A DNA stretch of 64,000 bases from Trichlorobacter ammonificans (lineage in GTDB: Bacteria; Desulfobacterota; Desulfuromonadia; Geobacterales; Pseudopelobacteraceae). The position numbers and the translations under genes were made by a program. The stretch spans positions 310,001 to 374,000 of the forward strand of contig NZ_OW150024.1 of NCBI RefSeq assembly GCF_933509905.1. Direction: 5' to 3'. The first letter of the stretch is position 1; every line of letters starts with the position of its first letter. The notes under the pieces are model-generated. The model was given only the letters and a program-made list of their open reading frames with translations, was not told the DNA's origin and did no database searches. This document shows positions 1 through 8,260 of the stretch, in pieces.

Positions 1-183
1 GAGGTGCTGCTCTTCAGTTCCCACGACCACGAGTTCGTCAACACCCTGGCCAACCGGATCGTGGAGTTCACCCCCGGCGGGATCATCGACCGGAAGATGA
101 GCTTCGACGACTACCTGGAGAGCGCCGAGGTGGCGGCCGAGCGGGACCGGCTCTGCCAGGGACACTGCGACCTGTCCCTGTAG
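1..183 (+). CDS. ABC-F family ATPase, C-terminal fragment
   Basis: This is the last 60 codons of a gene that begins outside the window. The reading frame opens with EVLLFSSHDHEFVNTLANRI, which matches the switch (H-loop) region that follows the second Walker B motif in ABC-F proteins. These are soluble tandem-ATPase proteins that act on the ribosome (EttA, Uup, YbiT and similar). The tail describing a bound product (GGIIDRKMSFDDYLES) resembles the YbiT/EttA group, where an FxGsYddYL-like stretch follows the H-loop. No transmembrane segment is visible. Without the N-terminus the subfamily cannot be fixed. Confidence 0.7.
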   Translation, partial: EVLLFSSHDHEFVNTLANRIVEFTPGGIIDRKMSFDDYLESAEVAAERDRLCQGHCDLSL

Positions 184-201
184 CAGGGGGAGGTCGGGAC
201 G

Positions 202-675
202 GTGCGTGGTATGAAGATCTGGATCGATGCCGATGCCTGCCCGCGGGTGGTGAAGGAGATCCTGTTCCGGGCATCAAGCCGGCTGCAGGTGCCCCTGTGC
301 CTGGTGGCCAACAAGAGCCTGTCCAGGCACGACGGCCCGCTGGTGGAGACCATTGTGGTGGCCGACGGTTTTGACGTGGCCGACGACTACATCGCCGAGC
401 AGGCCGCCCCCACCGACCTGGTGGTGACCGCCGATGTGCCGCTGGCGGCCCGGATCGTGGCCAAGGGGGGCATTGCCCTGGACCCGCGCGGCGAACAGTA
501 CAGCGAGGAGTCCATCGGCGACCGCCTGGCGCTGCGTGACCTGATGTCTGAGCTGCGCGATACCGGCATGATCCGGGGGGGCGGACCGCCGCCCTTCAGC
601 ATGAGCGACCGCAACCGCTTTGCCTCGGCCCTGGACAGCCTGCTGCACAAGCTGCTGCGGGGAGAGCGGCCATGA
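202..675 (+). CDS. YaiI/YqxD family protein (UPF0178)
   Basis: A 157-residue protein of the YaiI/YqxD family, a PIN-like fold group whose cellular role is not established. It begins with the family hallmark IWIDADACP, which places acidic residues at D9 and D11 where PIN-like nucleases bind metal, and it ends with the conserved [21 protein letters not shown]-type tail. The start is the GTG at 202: the purine-rich GGGGGAGG ends 9 bases upstream, whereas the ATG at 211 is too far from it. The stop overlaps the next start by 4 bases (ATGA), so the two genes are probably translationally coupled. Confidence 0.88.
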   Translation: MRGMKIWIDADACPRVVKEILFRASSRLQVPLCLVANKSLSRHDGPLVETIVVADGFDVADDYIAEQAAPTDLVVTADVPLAARIVAKGGIALDPRGEQYSEESIGDRLALRDLMSELRDTGMIRGGGPPPFSMSDRNRFASALDSLLHKLLRGERP

Positions 676-1154
676 CCAAACAACAGCTCGTTGCCGCCAT
701 CATCGCCCGGCTTGAGGCCGATCTGGCCCTGTTCACCGCCGCGGCCCTGCATGCCCACCATGCCGCCACCCACGAGGAGTGCCAGCCGGACAACAAGTAC
801 GACACCACCGCCCTGGAGGCATCTTACCTTGCCCAGGGACAGGCCAACCGGGCCCAGGAGATCCGGCAAGCCCTGGAGGCCTACCGCAGCCTTGAGTTGC
901 AGACGTTCGACGCCGACACGCCGCTGCGCCTGAGCGCCCTGGTGACCCTGGAGGACGAAGAGGGCAGGGAACGGCGGCTGTTCATCGGCCCCCGGGCCGG
1001 TGGTATGAAGCTGGCCGCTCCCGAGGGGGAGATCGTGGTGATCACCCCGGCCGCGCCATTGGGGAAGCGGCTGCTGGGGCTCACCATGGGCGATGAGCTG
1101 CAAGGGGTGGACGCCGGCACGGGGACGGTCTACACTGTCGTGGCCGTGACCTGA
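672..1154 (+). CDS. GreA/GreB-like transcript cleavage factor family protein
   Basis: A 160-residue protein. The N-terminal half is helical and contains [17 protein letters not shown], which resembles the tip of the Gre coiled coil (DLSENAEYHAAKEQQ). The C-terminal half has the Gre FKBP-like domain signature [16 protein letters not shown] (compare SPIGKALLGKKVGDEV). GreA and GreB enter the RNA polymerase secondary channel and stimulate cleavage of backtracked RNA. This variant has a short acidic tip ([10 protein letters not shown]), so cleavage activity is uncertain and it may be a Gre homologue that competes for the channel. Its start overlaps the preceding YaiI gene by 4 bases. Confidence 0.75.
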   Translation: MTKQQLVAAIIARLEADLALFTAAALHAHHAATHEECQPDNKYDTTALEASYLAQGQANRAQEIRQALEAYRSLELQTFDADTPLRLSALVTLEDEEGRERRLFIGPRAGGMKLAAPEGEIVVITPAAPLGKRLLGLTMGDELQGVDAGTGTVYTVVAVT

Positions 1155-1187
1155 CGCCGCGGCACACACCACTACGGATGCCCTGCC

Positions 1188-2306
1188 ATGACACCTGCCA
1201 TTAACGCCGAACGCCTGCTGACGACATTTATCGAGTTGTGCGCCATCGACGCCGAGCCGACCCGGGAACGGGCCATGGCCGACCGGCTGACCGCGCTCCT
1301 GCACGACCTGGGGTTCACGGTGACCGAGGACGACGCCGGCACGCGGCTGGGGGGCACCGCCGGCAACCTGTACGCCACGCTGGCGGGCACCGGTCCCGGC
1401 GAGACGCTGCTCTTTTCCTGCCACATGGACCGGGTGGTGCCCGGCGCCGGGGTGAAGCCGCGGCACGAGGGGGAGTACATCGTCAGCGACGGCAGCACCG
1501 TGCTGGGGGCCGACGACGTGGCCGGGCTGGCGGCGGTGCTGGAAGGGATCTCCGCTGTCCGGGAGCAGGGGCTGCCCCATCCGCCGCTGGAACTGGTGTT
1601 CAGCGTGGCCGAGGAGCTGTCGCTTCTGGGGATCGAGCAGTTCGACATGACATCGATTGTTTCCCGCTGCGGGTTCGTGCTGGATGCCGGCGGGCCGGTG
1701 GGGGAGATCGTGGTCAGGGCACCGGAGCAGGTGCGGCTGTCCGCCGTGATTCACGGCCGTGCCGCCCATGCCGGTATCGCGCCGGAGGAGGGGATTTCCG
1801 CCATACGGATTGCAGCCACGGCCATTGCACGGATGCAACTGCTGCGGATCGACGACGAAACCACGGCCAATATCGGCAGTATCCGGGCCGACGGGCCGAC
1901 CAATATTGTCCCCGACCGCTGCGAGCTGAGCGCCGAGGCCCGCTCCACCGACCCAACCCGTCTGGCGGAGCAGGTGGCGCTGATGCGGCAGGCCCTGGAG
2001 GATGCGGCCCGGGAAGCGGACGGCCGGGTGGAGATCAGCGTGCGTTCCAACTACCGTTCGTACCGGCTCGATCCGGACGCTGTTCCGGTGCGCCGTGCCG
2101 AAGCCGCGGCCCGGCGTCTCGGCCTGCCGGTGCGCCACCGCTCCACCGGCGGCGGTTCCGACGCCAATTTTTTCAACGAGCGGGGTATTCCCACGGCCGT
2201 GCTCTGCTGCGGTTTTGAAAAGGTCCATACCTGCGAAGAGCGGATGGCCGTATCCCAACTGACGCTGCTGGCGCAATGGGTGGCGGCCATCCTGACCGGC
2301 GCGTGA
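1188..2306 (+). CDS. M20 family peptidase, PepT-like
   Basis: A 372-residue zinc-dependent exopeptidase of the M20 family, closest in appearance to the PepT-like/YqjE group of di- and tripeptidases. Metal-site motifs are in place: H79 and D81 in SCHMDRVVPG, the bridging Asp in GADDVAG (D109), the catalytic Glu pair in SVAEE (E142/E143), D166 in VLDAGG, and a C-terminal His in FEKVHTCEE. The dimerisation (lid) domain lies between about residues 175 and 285. It has no signal peptide, so it should act in the cytoplasm on imported or recycled peptides. The start ATG at 1188 follows the Gre-like gene by 33 bases. Confidence 0.85.
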   Translation: MTPAINAERLLTTFIELCAIDAEPTRERAMADRLTALLHDLGFTVTEDDAGTRLGGTAGNLYATLAGTGPGETLLFSCHMDRVVPGAGVKPRHEGEYIVSDGSTVLGADDVAGLAAVLEGISAVREQGLPHPPLELVFSVAEELSLLGIEQFDMTSIVSRCGFVLDAGGPVGEIVVRAPEQVRLSAVIHGRAAHAGIAPEEGISAIRIAATAIARMQLLRIDDETTANIGSIRADGPTNIVPDRCELSAEARSTDPTRLAEQVALMRQALEDAAREADGRVEISVRSNYRSYRLDPDAVPVRRAEAAARRLGLPVRHRSTGGGSDANFFNERGIPTAVLCCGFEKVHTCEERMAVSQLTLLAQWVAAILTGA

Positions 2307-2361
2307 CAGGGAAACCCGGCGACCCGCCGCACAAATCACTCCGCCTCGGGTGGCTCTTCCG

Positions 2362-2510
2362 CTAACAGGTTGTTGAAAAACTCAGGTTGTTCAAAAATAG
2401 TCAGATCGTCGCACCCGCAAAAAGCCCCACGGAGGCGTAGCAGCGCTACGCCGCACACGGGGGCTTTTGAGGACGGCGGCGAGATGGCTGTTTTTGAGCG
2501 GCCTGCTAAT
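2362..2510. repeat. Nested inverted-repeat element (REP/MITE-like)
   Basis: A stretch of about 150 bases with several nested inverted repeats. A central perfect arm pair, GGCGTAGC (2434-2441) and GCTACGCC (2445-2452), sits inside AAAAGCCCC (2420-2428) with GGGGCTTTT (2460-2468). Outer, imperfect arms pair the TTCAAAAATAG region near 2390 with the CTGTTTTTGAG region near 2488, and CTAACAGG (2362 on) with CCTGCTAA near the right end. The form suggests an interspersed extragenic element, possibly non-autonomous and mobile. As RNA it would fold into one long hairpin that could insulate the peptidase gene from yaeQ. No second copy is present in the window. Confidence 0.7.
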
Positions 2511-2521
2511 AAAGGAGCACC

Positions 2522-3055
2522 ATGGCACTCACCGCAACCATCCACAAGGCAACCATCACCCTGTCCGACATCGACCGCGGCGTGTACGAAACCCTGACCG
2601 CAACCGCGGCCCGGCATCCCTCCGAGACCGCGGAGCGGCTGGCGGCCCGGCTGCTGGCCCTTGCTGTGTTTTACGAGGAGGGGCTGACCTTCACCAAGGG
2701 GCTCTGCGCCGGCGATGAGCCGGATATCTGGGTCAAGGGGGGTGACGACCGGGTACGGCTGTGGGTTGAGGTGGGGCTGCCCGAGAGCGACCGGATCGTC
2801 AAGGCTGGCCGCCATGCCGAACGGGTGGCGTTGCTGGCCTGCGGCCGGGCCCTGGCGACCTGGCAGCAGCAGCATCTGCCCCGGCTGGCCGGTGTCGCCA
2901 ACCTGACCGTCATCGCCATTGACCAGCCGTTTCTCGCGGCCCTGGTGGAGCGGCTGGAGCGGGTCGTTTCCTGGTCCATCACCATTACCGAAGGGGTCTG
3001 CTACCTGACCATCGGCGACGAAACCCTGGAGACGGCGCTCCAGCGGCTTTGCTGA
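2522..3055 (+). CDS. YaeQ family protein
   Basis: A 177-residue protein of the YaeQ family, whose fold is related to PD-(D/E)XK nucleases; biological role not established. Recognisable family features are the opening MALTATIHKATITLSDIDRG, then RHPSETAERLAARLLALAV, and the block LTFTKGLCAGDEPDIWVK, where the conserved E-P-D lies. The length is typical. The start ATG at 2522 has a good AAGGAG site 5 bases upstream, located just beyond the right end of the inverted-repeat element. It converges with the MFS gene on the other strand, with only 25 bases between the stops. Confidence 0.88.
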   Translation: MALTATIHKATITLSDIDRGVYETLTATAARHPSETAERLAARLLALAVFYEEGLTFTKGLCAGDEPDIWVKGGDDRVRLWVEVGLPESDRIVKAGRHAERVALLACGRALATWQQQHLPRLAGVANLTVIAIDQPFLAALVERLERVVSWSITITEGVCYLTIGDETLETALQRLC

Positions 3056-3080
3056 TATCTTCCGGCCCCGTGTCTGCGGG

Positions 3081-4358
3081 TCAGCCGGTTTCCGCTGCGC
3101 TCTTTGCTGTTGCCGGCAGCAGCAGGGAGAGGAGCAGACCGGCCAGCAGGAACGCGGCTCCCAGGGCAAAGCTGGTGGTGGCGGCCCGGCCTGCCGGATA
3201 GGTGTCCTTGAGCAGCGCCACCAGCTGCGGCCCGGCAATGCCGGCGGCGGACCAGGCGGTGAGGATGGCGCCGTACACGGCCGGCATCAGTCCGGCGCCG
3301 AACCGGTCGAGGATGAAGGACGGCATGGTGCCGAAGCCGCCGCCGTAGCAGAGCAGGATGTAGCAGACCAGCAGGGCGAAGAGCCAGGGGGAGCCGGTCT
3401 GCATGAGCAGGAGAAAGGCGACGAGCTGGCTGCCGAGCAGCAGGCGGAAGGTTGCCCGGCGGCCGATCCGGTCCGAAATGCCGCCCCAGACAAAGCGGCC
3501 CACGCCGTTGAACAGGGAGCTGACCGCGATCAGGGTTGCGCCGTAGCGAGCCAGGGTTGCCGGGTCCGCGGTCATCCCGGCCTTGCTGCAGATATCCTGG
3601 AACAGGGGCGACTGAAAGCCGATGATGGCGATGCCGGCGGCGATGTTGCAGAAGAAGATCAGCCAGAGCAGGGCAAAATCACCGGAGAGGATGCAGTCAC
3701 GGGCGCTGCGGCTGCCGCTGCCCGCTGCGGCGGCGGTAGCGGTGGCCGGCTGCACCATCCCCGCCGGCTGCCAGCCGGGGGGCGGGTTGACGATGCCGGT
3801 TGCGGCCGGGACCGTCACCAGCAGGAACAGTCCCCCCATGGCGGTGAACGCTGCGGGAAGGTTGCCGGGAAAAAGCTGCAGCAGGAACGGGGCGATGACC
3901 TTGGACATGAGCAGGGCGCCGAAGCCGAACCCCATAACCACCAGGCCGGTGGCGAACCCCTTGCGGTCGGGAAACCAACGGGCCACTGTGGCCACCGGCG
4001 TGACGTAGCCGAGTCCGAGCCCGGTACCCCCCAGCAGGCCGTACCCCAGGTAGAGGAGCGGCAAGGAGCGCAGGGAGAGGGCCAGGGCCGCCACCAGGTA
4101 GCCGGCGGCAAACAGGATGCCTCCCGCCTGGGCCAGCCGGGTCGGTCCCAGTTTCGGCAACAGCAGCCCCCCGGCCGCCGCAGCCAGACCGAGACAGCAG
4201 ATGGCAAGGCTGAAGGCCCAGGCAACCTGGCTGTTGCTCCAGCCGTAGCTGTCCGTCAGCGGCTTCTGGAAAAAGCTCCAGGCGTAGACCGTGCCGAGGC
4301 AGATCATCAGCAGGGTGCCGGCGGCGGCAACGATCCAGCGGTTGTGTGTCGGTTGCAC
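3081..4358 (-). CDS. MFS transporter, OFA (oxalate/formate antiporter-like) family
   Basis: A 425-residue integral membrane protein with about 12 hydrophobic segments. The N-terminal GTVYAWSFFQKPL is the mark of the OFA branch of the major facilitator superfamily. The loop between the sixth and seventh segments is short and Ala/Gly-rich, and the second half repeats the MFS motif as GGISDRIGRRATF. OFA members exchange small carboxylates such as oxalate, formate or related anions across the inner membrane. Nothing in the neighbourhood identifies the substrate: the gene upstream on this strand is an amino-acid decarboxylase, separated by a terminator. The call is firm for the family, open for the cargo. 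Confidence 0.85.
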   Translation of the reverse strand: MQPTHNRWIVAAAGTLLMICLGTVYAWSFFQKPLTDSYGWSNSQVAWAFSLAICCLGLAAAAGGLLLPKLGPTRLAQAGGILFAAGYLVAALALSLRSLPLLYLGYGLLGGTGLGLGYVTPVATVARWFPDRKGFATGLVVMGFGFGALLMSKVIAPFLLQLFPGNLPAAFTAMGGLFLLVTVPAATGIVNPPPGWQPAGMVQPATATAAAAGSGSRSARDCILSGDFALLWLIFFCNIAAGIAIIGFQSPLFQDICSKAGMTADPATLARYGATLIAVSSLFNGVGRFVWGGISDRIGRRATFRLLLGSQLVAFLLLMQTGSPWLFALLVCYILLCYGGGFGTMPSFILDRFGAGLMPAVYGAILTAWSAAGIAGPQLVALLKDTYPAGRAATTSFALGAAFLLAGLLLSLLLPATAKSAAETG

Positions 4359-4404
4359 GGGAGTCCCCCCTGTCAGGGTTTTGAAAAACTGTTCCGCATG
4401 GTAC

Positions 4405-4441
4405 GAAAAGAGGCCAGGGGATGAACATCCCGTGGCCTCTT
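4405..4441 (-). terminator. Intrinsic terminator of the decarboxylase gene
   Basis: A 15-bp stem with one mismatch pairs 4408-4422 with 4427-4441 around a GAAC loop. Read on the minus strand it follows the decarboxylase stop at 4465 and is followed by a run of four T. It separates the decarboxylase from the MFS transporter gene. Confidence 0.7.
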
Positions 4442-4464
4442 GCGTTGTCAGCCTGCGGCGTTGA

Positions 4465-5778
4465 TTACAGCTGGACGTCCAGCTCGTTCTGGACCAGCTG
4501 TTCCCGCACCTGCTTTTTCCTGATCAGCACCAGTTCGCCGCTGTTGGTCTTCATGACCGCCCCCGGCTTGCGGTGGGAGTTGTAGTTCTCCGGCGACATG
4601 CTTTCGGAGTAGGCCCCGGTGCCGCCGATGACCACATAGTCGCCGATCTCCGGTTCAATGATCTCCACCGGCACGATGTTCCCGTCCTTGTCCAGGCGGA
4701 CCGAGTCGCCGCTTTCGCAGCAGCGCCCCACGATACCGAAGGATTTCAGCCCGGCCGTGGGCGTCTGGTCGTACTCGCTGGAGAGCAGCGTGCCGTCCTG
4801 GCGCACGATGTATATCGGATGCTCGGAACCGTACAGAAGCGGTCGGGTCAGCAGTTCCATGCCGCCGTCCACGATCAGGAAGTTCATCTCGTTGGTGAAT
4901 TTCTTGTCAATGATCCGGGTGACGATATGGCCGGAGTTGGCCACCACAAAGGTACCCGGCTCGATCTCCATTTCAAGCTCCCGGCCGGTGGCTGCCTTGA
5001 ACTCCTCGATCCGGTGTTTGGCGTAGGCCCCCAGGGAGGCGATGTCGGCCTGTTTCTCACCCGGCATCCGGGCCACCTTCAGGCCGCCGCCGAAGCTGAC
5101 GGTGACGGCATCCGGGAAGTAGTCCCGCACAAAACCCAGCTCGCGGTCGATGTTGGCCCGCCATTTTTCCGGATCGCCGCCGGAGCCGATATGGACGTGC
5201 ACCTGGGTGAAGCGCAGCCCTTTTTCGTCGGCCATCGCCTTGACCCTGGGCACATCATTCAGGTGCACGCCGAAGCAGGAGTATTCGCTGCCGGTGTCCC
5301 GGGTGGCGCTTTCACCGCCGCCTGCCGCGCCCGGATGAACCCGGATGGAGAGGTCAACCTTGTTGGCCCCGGCAAAGTCGGCAATCAGTTGAAACTGCAG
5401 CAGGGAGCAGACGTTGTACCTGAGCCCCGCCTTGATCATCTCTTCCAGTTCGGCACGTTCCGTGCCCGACGGCACTTCCTGGGTGGTCAGCATCATCCGG
5501 CTGTAGGGAATGCCGGCTACATGGGCGCGGGCCGCCTCATCCAGGGAGGAGCAGTCCAGGTCCAGCCCCTTGTTGGTGACCACCCGCAGCACGGTGCGGT
5601 CGGAGTTGGCTTTCATGGCGTAGCGGACATGCAGGCCAAAGGCGTTGGGCATGTTAAGCAGTTGTTCGCAGCTGTTCTCGATATACTCCTGGTCGTGCAG
5701 GTAGATCGGGGTGCCCCATTGCGCGGCAATTTTCGGGATAACGGCGGCGTCCAGTTTGGTCGGACCAAAGTGTGTCAT
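4465..5778 (-). CDS. Fold-type III PLP decarboxylase, diaminopimelate decarboxylase-like
   Basis: A 437-residue enzyme of the alanine racemase-fold PLP decarboxylases. The PLP lysine is in VRYAMKANS near residue 54. Further family motifs are HVHIGSGGD (phosphate-binding glycines), SFGGGLKV, IEPGTFVVANSG, the active-site RCCESGD supplied across the dimer, and GGTGAYSESMSPENYN near the end. The nearest well-known relative is LysA, which converts meso-diaminopimelate to lysine. The N-terminus and the RVHPGAAGGGE block differ from a classical LysA, so another basic amino acid or carboxynorspermidine-type substrate is possible. It is transcribed alone, ended by the hairpin at 4405-4441. Confidence 0.75.
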   Translation of the reverse strand: MTHFGPTKLDAAVIPKIAAQWGTPIYLHDQEYIENSCEQLLNMPNAFGLHVRYAMKANSDRTVLRVVTNKGLDLDCSSLDEAARAHVAGIPYSRMMLTTQEVPSGTERAELEEMIKAGLRYNVCSLLQFQLIADFAGANKVDLSIRVHPGAAGGGESATRDTGSEYSCFGVHLNDVPRVKAMADEKGLRFTQVHVHIGSGGDPEKWRANIDRELGFVRDYFPDAVTVSFGGGLKVARMPGEKQADIASLGAYAKHRIEEFKAATGRELEMEIEPGTFVVANSGHIVTRIIDKKFTNEMNFLIVDGGMELLTRPLLYGSEHPIYIVRQDGTLLSSEYDQTPTAGLKSFGIVGRCCESGDSVRLDKDGNIVPVEIIEPEIGDYVVIGGTGAYSESMSPENYNSHRKPGAVMKTNSGELVLIRKKQVREQLVQNELDVQL

Positions 5779-5940
5779 TGTGTCAACTCCATGGTAGGTA
5801 ATGTACCCGGCACAGGGGGCAGTCGTTCCGGTCAGCCGAAGTAATGAGTTAATCTATGTAGCATTTTCGACCAGCGCGGCGCAATACCTCTCTGAAGCAT
5901 TGCGGGCGGGCGGCGGTGTGCCGGGAAGAGCAGCGCTACG

Positions 5941-5966
5941 AAAAACGGCGGCCGGTGGGCCGCCGT
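5941..5966 (-). terminator. Intrinsic terminator after the parvulin-SseB gene
   Basis: A perfect 9-bp stem pairs ACGGCGGCC (5945-5953) with GGCCGCCGT (5958-5966). On the minus strand it is followed directly by a run of T (the AAAAA at 5941-5945 read in reverse). It lies 30 bases beyond the stop of the parvulin-SseB gene. Confidence 0.8.
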
Positions 5967-5995
5967 CGGCGTTTCATCGCACCAGGTGGGAAGGG

Positions 5996-6718
5996 TCAGT
6001 CCGCTTTCCCCTGCTCAGCTGCCGCCTGATTGCAGCGTTCCACAACCTCCCGCAGCCAGGCGATCTCGTCGGGCAGGAACTGCTTCGAATACTCGGTCCC
6101 CACGTTCATGGCCATGTGGAGCGGCGGCACGGTGGTGGTGGCCAGCATGTGCCCCGGCACCGGCACCCAGGCGGTTTTTTCTCCTGCCCAGTTTTTCAGC
6201 CGCTCCTCGCTGTCGAAGATCATCAGGTAGTCGTTTCCGTCGGATTCGATGATCAGCGGCAGGACCTGCCCTTCCTCAAGGGTGACGTCGCCGCTCAGCT
6301 CGCTTTTGTCCAGAATCGGCACGCAGAAGGTGGTGTTGAGGAAGAGGTCGTAGAACTTCGACTGGCTGGTGGCATCGTCCATCCCTTCGCGCAGGGCCAA
6401 AAGCGCCTGGTCGAGGGGGCGTGCCTCCGCTGCCGGGTCACCCTCCCAGCGCTTGGTCACTTCGATCAGGTGATAGCCGAACTGGGTCTTGACCGGACCG
6501 AGCACCCTGTTCACGTCGCCGGTAAAGACCGCCGCATCGAACTCGGGCACCATCTGGCCGGGGTTGAAGGTGCCGAGATCGCCACCCTGCTGGCGGGAGG
6601 GGCAGGATGATTCGCGCCGGGCAACGTCGGCAAAGTCGGCGCCGGCTTCTATCTCGGCCTTGAGCTGCAGGCAGAGGGCTTCGGTATCCACGAGGATGTG
6701 GCGGGCATTCGCGGGCAT
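5996..6718 (-). CDS. Parvulin-type peptidylprolyl isomerase fused to an SseB-like domain
   Basis: A 240-residue protein. Residues 1-90 form a compact parvulin (PpiC) domain: ARHILVDTE, then GGDLGTFNPGQMVPEFDAAVF, and QFGYHLIEVTKR. Parvulins catalyse cis-trans isomerisation of peptidyl-proline bonds. After a short linker, residues 120-228 resemble the SseB N-terminal domain: a FYDLFLNTTFCVPIL start, MIFDSEERLKNWAGE, and NVGTEYSKQFLPDEIAWLR near the end. SseB domains occur in type III secretion and in uncharacterised cytoplasmic proteins. There is no signal peptide, so the protein should be cytoplasmic, unlike most PpiC/SurA proteins. The gene stands alone and has its own terminator. The pairing of these domains is unusual and its role is unknown. 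Confidence 0.75.
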   Translation of the reverse strand: MPANARHILVDTEALCLQLKAEIEAGADFADVARRESSCPSRQQGGDLGTFNPGQMVPEFDAAVFTGDVNRVLGPVKTQFGYHLIEVTKRWEGDPAAEARPLDQALLALREGMDDATSQSKFYDLFLNTTFCVPILDKSELSGDVTLEEGQVLPLIIESDGNDYLMIFDSEERLKNWAGEKTAWVPVPGHMLATTTVPPLHMAMNVGTEYSKQFLPDEIAWLREVVERCNQAAAEQGKAD

Positions 6719-6931
6719 GGGAACTCCTTACAAGGGATGGAACAGCCGGGGGATAGTAGCGGAATCGGGCAGGTATGGCAATCGGCATGATGCATGCCCG
6801 GGATGCTCTCCGTGTCTCCGACGCTCGTCATTCTGAACGCCATAATCCGCGTTTTTTCCGTAGGTGCTCTTTCCGCTATCGGGGCAGGAAACCGGCCTGT
6901 TGTCTAAAGGGAACGCGCCTGATGTTTTGTT

Positions 6932-6961
6932 TTGACAAGAATCAAGACAGAGGACTACTGT
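6932..6961 (+). promoter_or_regulatory. Sigma-70-like promoter of the COG4315 gene
   Basis: TTGACA (6932-6937), an 18-base spacer and TACTGT (6956-6961) lie just upstream of the strong AAAGGAGG ribosome site of the secreted-protein gene. Transcription would begin near 6968, giving a leader of about 30 bases. Confidence 0.5.
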
Positions 6962-6996
6962 GTAAGTACACACACATCACAAAGGAGGGCATGCTC

Positions 6997-7404
6997 ATGA
7001 AAACGCTGAAGAGCGCGATATCCGGAATGCTCGCCGTGGCAGCAGCTCTGCTGCTGGTGTCGAATATAGCCAGTGCGGCTGCCGTCGGTGTCATGACCAA
7101 GGATGGAATCGGCACCTACCTGACCGATGAAAAGGGGATGACCCTGTACCTGTTCAAGAAGGATACAGCGGGCACCAGTGCCTGTGCAGGTCCATGCGTC
7201 GAGAAATGGCCCCTGTTCACCGCTGAGGCGGTGACGGTTCCCAAAGAGCTGCGGGCCGGAGACTTCGGAGTCATAGTGCGGAGCGACGGCAAAAAGCAGA
7301 CAACCTACAAGGGAATGCCGTTGTACTACTTTTTCAAGGATATGAAGCCGGGGGACACGGCCGGCCAAGGGGTGAACAGTGTCTGGCACGTGGCCGTTCC
7401 CTAG
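6997..7404 (+). CDS. Secreted COG4315-family protein (YxF..D repeat)
   Basis: A 135-residue exported protein. A signal peptide (MKTLKSAISGMLAVAAALLL, cleavage near NIASAAA) precedes a domain with the paired COG4315 motifs: TYLTDEKGMTLYLFKKDT with SACAGPCVEKWPLF, then TYKGMPLYYFFKDMKPGDT. Members of this family are small periplasmic or cell-surface proteins of unknown function, often called predicted lipoproteins, though no lipobox Cys is seen here. The start at 6997 is preferred over the ATG at 6991 because AAAGGAGG is 8 bases upstream of it. It is a single-gene unit with its own promoter and terminator. Confidence 0.85.
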   Translation: MKTLKSAISGMLAVAAALLLVSNIASAAAVGVMTKDGIGTYLTDEKGMTLYLFKKDTAGTSACAGPCVEKWPLFTAEAVTVPKELRAGDFGVIVRSDGKKQTTYKGMPLYYFFKDMKPGDTAGQGVNSVWHVAVP

Positions 7405-7429
7405 CCGGCAACGGAACGATCTGCCTTGA

Positions 7430-7464
7430 CAGAGGACGGCCCCAGGGCCGTCCTCTGTTTGTTT
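7430..7464 (+). terminator. Strong intrinsic terminator
   Basis: CAGAGGACGGCC (7430-7441) pairs perfectly with GGCCGTCCTCTG (7446-7457) and is followed by TTTGTTTG. It ends the COG4315 transcript, 26 bases beyond the stop codon. Confidence 0.9.
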
Positions 7465-7607
7465 GCAGGCATGAACCGTTGCGCAGAGGCGGCATGGCAG
7501 GGTAGAGTCAACGCCTGCTGCAGCGGGGAACCTGCCTGGTATTTCATGGCCATGACGGACCGTGCACTGCCGCACACATGATACTGCAAGCTGGATGGGG
7601 AGGCTGG

Positions 7608-7865
7608 ATGGAAACCGTCAGGCACGATGAGCCGCTGCCGGGGCGCTATCGGCACTACAAAGGGGGCGAATACGAGGTTGTCGGCACGGCCCGTCACAGT
7701 GAAACCGGCGAACGGCTGGTGGTCTATCGCTGCCTGTACGACAATAATTCCCTCTGGGTGCGGCCGGTGGCCATGTTCATGGAGACAGTGGTGGTGAATG
7801 GCCGGGAGCTGCCGCGCTTTGCCCGCGACACTATCCCGGCTGGCGAAGGTGGAGACCGGTCGTGA
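7608..7865 (+). CDS. DUF1653 family protein
   Basis: An 85-residue protein of the DUF1653 family, function unknown. The family core is plain: PGRYRHYKGGEYEVVGTARHSETGE, followed by LVVYRCLY, LWVRPVAMFMETV and NGRELPRFAR. It is probably a small beta-barrel. The start ATG at 7608 is chosen because GGGGAGG ends 4 bases before it and the family usually begins close to PGRYRHYKGG; an upstream in-frame ATG at 7578 lacks a ribosome site. The last 4 bases overlap the alkyltransferase-like gene, so the two are likely expressed together. Confidence 0.88.
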   Translation: METVRHDEPLPGRYRHYKGGEYEVVGTARHSETGERLVVYRCLYDNNSLWVRPVAMFMETVVVNGRELPRFARDTIPAGEGGDRS

Positions 7866-8215
7866 CCAGCGGTTCCGTCCGTACCCTGTACGGCCGCATC
7901 TACGCCCTGGTCCATCAGGTGCCGCCGGGACGGGTGACCACCTACGGGCGTATTGCCCGGCTGCTCGGCTGTACGGCCCGCACCGTGGGGTTTGCCATGG
8001 CAGCGCTGCCGGCCGGTCATGACGTTCCCTGGCAGCGGGTGATCAACAGCCGGGGGATGGTCAGCCCGCGCCGTACCGGCGACGGCACGCTGATCCAGCG
8101 GCTGGCCCTGGAGTCCGAAGGGGTGCGGTTTGACGAGCATGGTCGGATCGAGCTGGCCGTGTATGGCTGGCAGCCGGCCCGGGCCGATACGGACGATGAC
8201 GGTCTCCCGCCCTGA
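7862..8215 (+). CDS. Alkyltransferase-like protein (ATL, MGMT family)
   Basis: A 117-residue protein with the DNA-binding domain of O6-alkylguanine-DNA alkyltransferase, including the winged helix (VPPGRVTTYGRIARLLG) and arginine finger region. The active-site PCHR motif is PWQR here, with W57 in place of the alkyl-accepting Cys. That substitution defines ATL proteins, which bind O6-alkylguanine lesions without removing the alkyl group and hand them to nucleotide excision repair. The length is that of a free-standing ATL. It overlaps the DUF1653 gene by 4 bases. Confidence 0.88.
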   Translation: MTSGSVRTLYGRIYALVHQVPPGRVTTYGRIARLLGCTARTVGFAMAALPAGHDVPWQRVINSRGMVSPRRTGDGTLIQRLALESEGVRFDEHGRIELAVYGWQPARADTDDDGLPP

Positions 8216-8260
8216 TAGCCATGCTTGCAATCGTTTGGTCTGTCGGGTGAGAATCCTGCC

